Under the pieces are notes generated by a model that was given only the letters and a program-made list of their open reading frames with translations, was not told the origin of the DNA and ran no database searches. Shown piece after piece: positions 61,414 to 64,000 of a stretch of DNA of 64,000 nt; the stretch's first letter is position 1, and every line of letters starts with the position of its first letter. Source of the stretch: Accumulibacter sp. Its GTDB lineage: Bacteria > Pseudomonadota > Gammaproteobacteria > Burkholderiales > Rhodocyclaceae. The stretch spans positions 1-64,000 of the forward strand of contig JACKLX010000003.1 of the NCBI GenBank assembly GCA_024235695.1, given 5' to 3'. Made by a program: the position numbers and the translations under genes.

Positions 61414-61872
61414 GTGGAAGTGCTTTCGTGTTCGGCAAGCTGCTTCTGCAGTTCCGGAAGCAGTGCCTCGAGCTGATCTGCCAGTCGCTGATCGCACATC
61501 GGATGAAACACGTTTTCTTCCTTGACATTGTGCTGCTGCATGATGATCAACAGGGTCTCGGCGGTACCTGCATAATCGTCGGCGTCGTGCTCGGCCAAGG
61601 CTGCCGCCGCGGCCGACAGCAGTTGCCGCATCTGCGCGTGCTCGCCGCGCATGACCCTGGGTTGGTCCGAGGTACATGCCGGTGCTCTGTTCGAAGAGGG
61701 AAACAGAACCGTTTCTTCGGCAGCAAAGTGATTCAGCAGCGCTTCCTGGAAGTGGGCGAACGCGACCTTGGCCAGCGCCCAGTCAGACCTGGCGACGGCC
61801 TGCTCGGCGGCAGCCAGGTGGCGGTCGCACGCGCGGATGATCGTTGGCCATGAAGTCCCGGATCTCGTGCAT
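61410..61872 (-). pseudogene. Hemerythrin domain protein, frame broken by indels
   Basis: About 154 residues over three slips. Joined reading: MHEIRDFMANDH, then AFAHFQEALLNHFAAEETVL, FEQSTGMYLGPTQVM, MRGEHAQMRQLLSAAAAALA, and QQHNVKEENVFHPMCDQRLA. The slips are a C inserted near ATCATCCGCG, a C missing in the run before CTCTTC, and a G added in CAGGGTC. The His/Glu pattern supports a di-iron four-helix bundle. First gene of the operon, behind a perfect Fnr box. Confidence 0.75.
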
Positions 61873-61928
61873 CAGTCGCCTCTCCGAATTAATGGTGACT
61901 CATTGTCCGGCGTGACAAATTGTCATCG

Positions 61929-61942
61929 TTGATCGATATCAA
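61929..61942 (-). promoter_or_regulatory. Perfect Fnr box upstream of the hemerythrin operon
   Basis: TTGATCGATATCAA matches TTGAT-N4-ATCAA without mismatch. It is 57 bases before the hemerythrin start. A GACAAT element at 61902-61907 on the minus strand would put transcription about 40 bases from the box centre, near class II spacing. Confidence 0.8.
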
Positions 61943-62020
61943 ACAATACCAATGGCTGCGTTGCTGCGCTTGCTCGTGCGCCGCCTGCGGCAGTTGCTCC
62001 CTCGCGACGCCGTCGATGGT

Positions 62021-62062
62021 TTGACTTCGATCAAGATTGCCGGCGCACTTCATGCCTATAGT
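62021..62062 (+). promoter_or_regulatory. Fnr-dependent promoter of the universal stress protein gene
   Basis: TTGACTTCGATCAA (62021-62034) and TATAGT (62057-62062). The deduced start site near 62069 is 41.5 bases from the box centre. The coding start follows at 62091 after GGAGGAAG. Confidence 0.78.
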
Positions 62063-62090
62063 CGTTCCCGCACTGTCTGGAGGAAGAACC

Positions 62091-62536
62091 ATGTTCAAGC
62101 ATATCCTCGTTCCTGCCGATGGCTCCGATCTTCCAAGGACACCGCCCGGCGGGCGGTGTCTTTCGCCAAGGAAGCCGGCGCCCGCATTACGGCGTTCTTC
62201 GCCAAGCCCAGTATCCGGTCAGCTATTACGGCGAAGGGGCGCTGATCGATCCGACAACGCCCGGGAGAAGTTTGCCGAACTGGCCCGATCAGCAGGCTCG
62301 GCAGGTGCTCGATTTCGTGGTGGACCTGTGCAAGGAGGCGGGGTCGAAGTCGAAAGGCTGACGCTGACCAGTGACATTCCCTATCAGGCGATCATCGATG
62401 CCGCGACACAATCCGGCTGCGACCTGATCTTCATGGCGTCGCACGGTCGCCGCGGCATTACCGCCCTGTTGCAGCAGCAGCGAAACGCACAAAGGTTCTC
62501 ACCCACTCGACGATTCCGGTCCTGGTCTATCGCTGA
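62091..62536 (+). pseudogene. Universal stress protein (UspA-like), frame broken by indels
   Basis: About 150 residues. The joined reading begins MFKHILVPADGSDLSKDTAR, then SFAKEAGARITAFFAKP, CKEAGVEVERLTLTSDIPYQ, AIIDAATQSGCDLIFMASHG and ends STIPVLVYR. At least five one-base slips lie in short homopolymers (T missing in CTTTCC, C missing in CCCC, C added in GCCGAT, G missing in GGGGG). The Usp ATP-binding G-x-x-G-x9-GS region seems disrupted. Promoter features point to low-oxygen control. Confidence 0.75.
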
Positions 62537-62693
62537 CCGAGCGCCAGCGTCGGCGCCAGGCGCCCCGTCGGCCGAGCGGCGGCCGACAGCCCGGCAAGCG
62601 CGTCGATGAAGGTATCGCCGGCGGCTGGACGGCAGCAAAACCGCAGGCGTGCCAGGCGAGTGTGGCAAAATGCCTTGAACCAGCGCCGCTCTG

Positions 62694-63422
62694 ATGGCGA
62701 AATGCGCTGGTTGGTGGAAGGAGGCGGGATGTTCGCTGGCTGCTTGGCGAGAATCGATTGGTACTGCGCCTGGAAGGCCGTTTCGGCGAGCTGGTGCCTG
62801 CTGTCTGGCGCTGGCGTGCAGTCCCTGTCGGTGCCGTGGACGTCGGCGTGGCCGGCGTTTTTCCGGGGAAGGCGCTGTTGATCATCGACCGCGGAGCCTC
62901 GAAAACGGTGCCGGTGGGTGGCAGCCAAGGAAGGCGTCAAAGGTCCCTGTCGGTCGACGGCGACTCGGTAACCATCGAGAGCGACGGAAAGAGGCGTATC
63001 CTGCAGGTAGAGGCCAGAACGTCGTCTCGCAGTCATCTGCAGCAGACGGTGGTCTGGTGGTGACGTGACCGTTGACGGCAGCGGCCATTTCTGACCACCG
63101 GCAATATCAACGGGACGATCGTACGTTTTTCCTGGTCGACACCGGTGCGACGATGATCTCGCTCGGTGCCAGCGATGCGCAGCGGCTGGGCATCGACGCC
63201 AGCAAGGAAGCAGCCGGCGGTGGTTCATACCGCCAACGGTCAGGCGCCGGTTTCTCGCGTCAAACTCGATACCGTACCCAGGTCGGCGAAATTGTCCTGC
63301 ATGGCGTCGATGCGCTGGTTCATCAACAGGACATGCCGGTCGTCTTGCTCGGCATGAGTTTCTTGAACCGTTTGGAAATGCAGCGTGATGGTCAGACGAT
63401 GACCCTCAGGAAGCGCTACTAG
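62694..63422 (+). pseudogene. Retropepsin-like aspartic protease, frame broken by indels
   Basis: The span is about 240 residues. Recognisable pieces are GVFPGKALLIID, LSVDGDSVTIESDGKRRILQ, FLVDTGATMISLGASDAQRL, and DMPVVLLGMSFLNRLEMQRD. The catalytic motif DTGATM and the C-terminal hydrophobic GMSFLNRL fit the clan AA (TIGR02281) family of bacterial retropepsin-like proteins. The N-terminus, which would hold a signal or membrane segment, is not clear; the start is uncertain by about 100 bases. Several slips break the frame. Confidence 0.65.
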
Positions 63423-63469
63423 GAGATTTTGATCATGCGTCAGCGCGAAAAGCACGAGCATGTTGGGCC

Positions 63470-63703
63470 GCGAACTCGACATCCTGATGGGCGAGCGGCA
63501 GACGCTGCTGCAAGTGGTCAGCGCGTCGGCGGCACTGATCGCCTCTCTCGACAGCCGTGCTCTGCCGCCTGCTGCCGTCAAGTCAGCCGATCTCGTGGCG
63601 ACGACGATCAACGCCTGCCGGATGAAACCTTGCGCGAAGCGCTGGTCGCCAAATGCGCGCCGAGATCGACCAGGAAGACGGACGTGCTGTTGTCAGCCAC
63701 TGA
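63470..63703 (+). pseudogene. Small unknown protein, frame broken
   Basis: About 78 residues. MLGRELDILMGERQTLLQVV runs in frame to about residue 50 (ADLVATTINA), then after slips LPDETLREALVAK and MRAEIDQEDGRAVVSH reach a stop at 63703. It looks like a small helical protein. I recognise no family. Confidence 0.4.
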
Positions 63704-63705
63704 CG

Positions 63706-64000
63706 ATGCGCCTGGCCAGACGACAGCCGTCAACGGTGCGATCGTCGACGTCGAGCGCTTTGTTGCAGGTCCTCTATCCCGAGCCATCGCCTACCCCTTC
63801 GTGCTCGAGGACGGTGTCAGGGGACGAGGAGCTGATGCCGGCAGCGGTGCTCTTTCCGATCGTTTGCCTGCATCGACGAGCCAACCGTCTTGCTGACCCA
63901 GCGCACGGCGCATCTCAGAGACCATCCCGGCCAGATCAGTTTTCCGGGCGGCCGCTGCGGTCGGCAGATCCTCGCCGCCACATACCGCCTTGCGCCAGAG
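63706..64000 (+). pseudogene. Nudix hydrolase (CoA pyrophosphatase-like), partial and frame broken
   Basis: Runs off the window end. GDEELMPAAVLFPIV followed, after one slip, by DEPTVLLTQRTAHLRDHPGQ and ISFPGGRC is the start of a Nudix domain of the CoA-pyrophosphatase type. The Nudix box itself lies at or beyond the end, with another slip before it. The start codon is uncertain. Confidence 0.6.

Noticed and set aside
60190-64000. A block of true pseudogenes
   Set aside because: The slips sit in homopolymers, affect all genes alike, and there are no in-frame stops or missense damage in the joined reading. Error is more likely.

Overview
The window is a GC-rich chromosomal segment of a betaproteobacterium. 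Gene order and content (rpsF-priB-rpsR-rplI-dnaB; radC-rpmB-rpmG; lexA-imuA-imuB; pgi-pgm-glgC-glgA; hemN/fnr with copper-handling genes) and an Fnr-type oxygen sensor suggest Rhodocyclales, with a Candidatus Accumulibacter-like bacterium as the best guess. The lineage call is inferred from gene content only. No insertion sequence, CRISPR array or prophage was seen.

Left part (1-9 kb): the window opens inside the C-terminal end of a DUF499-type ATPase, a family found with DUF1156 methylases in presumed anti-phage loci. A VWA protein, a DUF4239-like membrane protein and a NERD-UvrD helicase-like protein follow, then a hemolysin III homologue, a DUF302 protein, a lipoprotein and fabI. From 9.2 to 15.9 kb lies a complete peptide-type ABC transporter operon (binding lipoprotein, two permeases, fused double ATPase). 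Then come a four-LysM lytic transglycosylase, tRNA-Asp, and a fused adenylate cyclase-HDOD protein.

Middle part (20-44 kb): an unknown membrane-anchored protein, radC-rpmB-rpmG and aroG. A three-gene signalling operon follows (HD-GYP response regulator, PstS-like binding protein, hybrid histidine kinase), then a hemerythrin. A pair of unknown, translationally coupled proteins (glycine-rich/collagen-like plus a large helical protein) that appear to share an N-terminal domain comes next. The ribosomal/primosomal operon and dnaB, a degenerate transglutaminase-like protein, a PhoH-family ATPase, a peroxiredoxin, and a LexA-controlled imuA-imuB mutagenesis cassette complete this part.

Right part (44-64 kb): a glycogen-synthesis cluster (pgi, pgm, glgC, glgA) and a DUF1015 protein. 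Facing them is a leftward run hemN-safE-copA-copZ-selD, divergent from fnr. Three Fnr boxes were found. Two are spaced like class II activator sites, at hemN and at a universal stress protein; the third precedes a tightly overlapping hemerythrin-DUF2249-permease-SirB2 operon. This part therefore looks like a low-oxygen regulon with its regulator.

Quality note: from about 60.2 kb to the end, every gene on both strands is broken by many single-base indels, mostly in homopolymers. The first 60 kb is clean. This looks like sequence error at a contig end rather than gene decay, so those genes are given as spans with broken frames.
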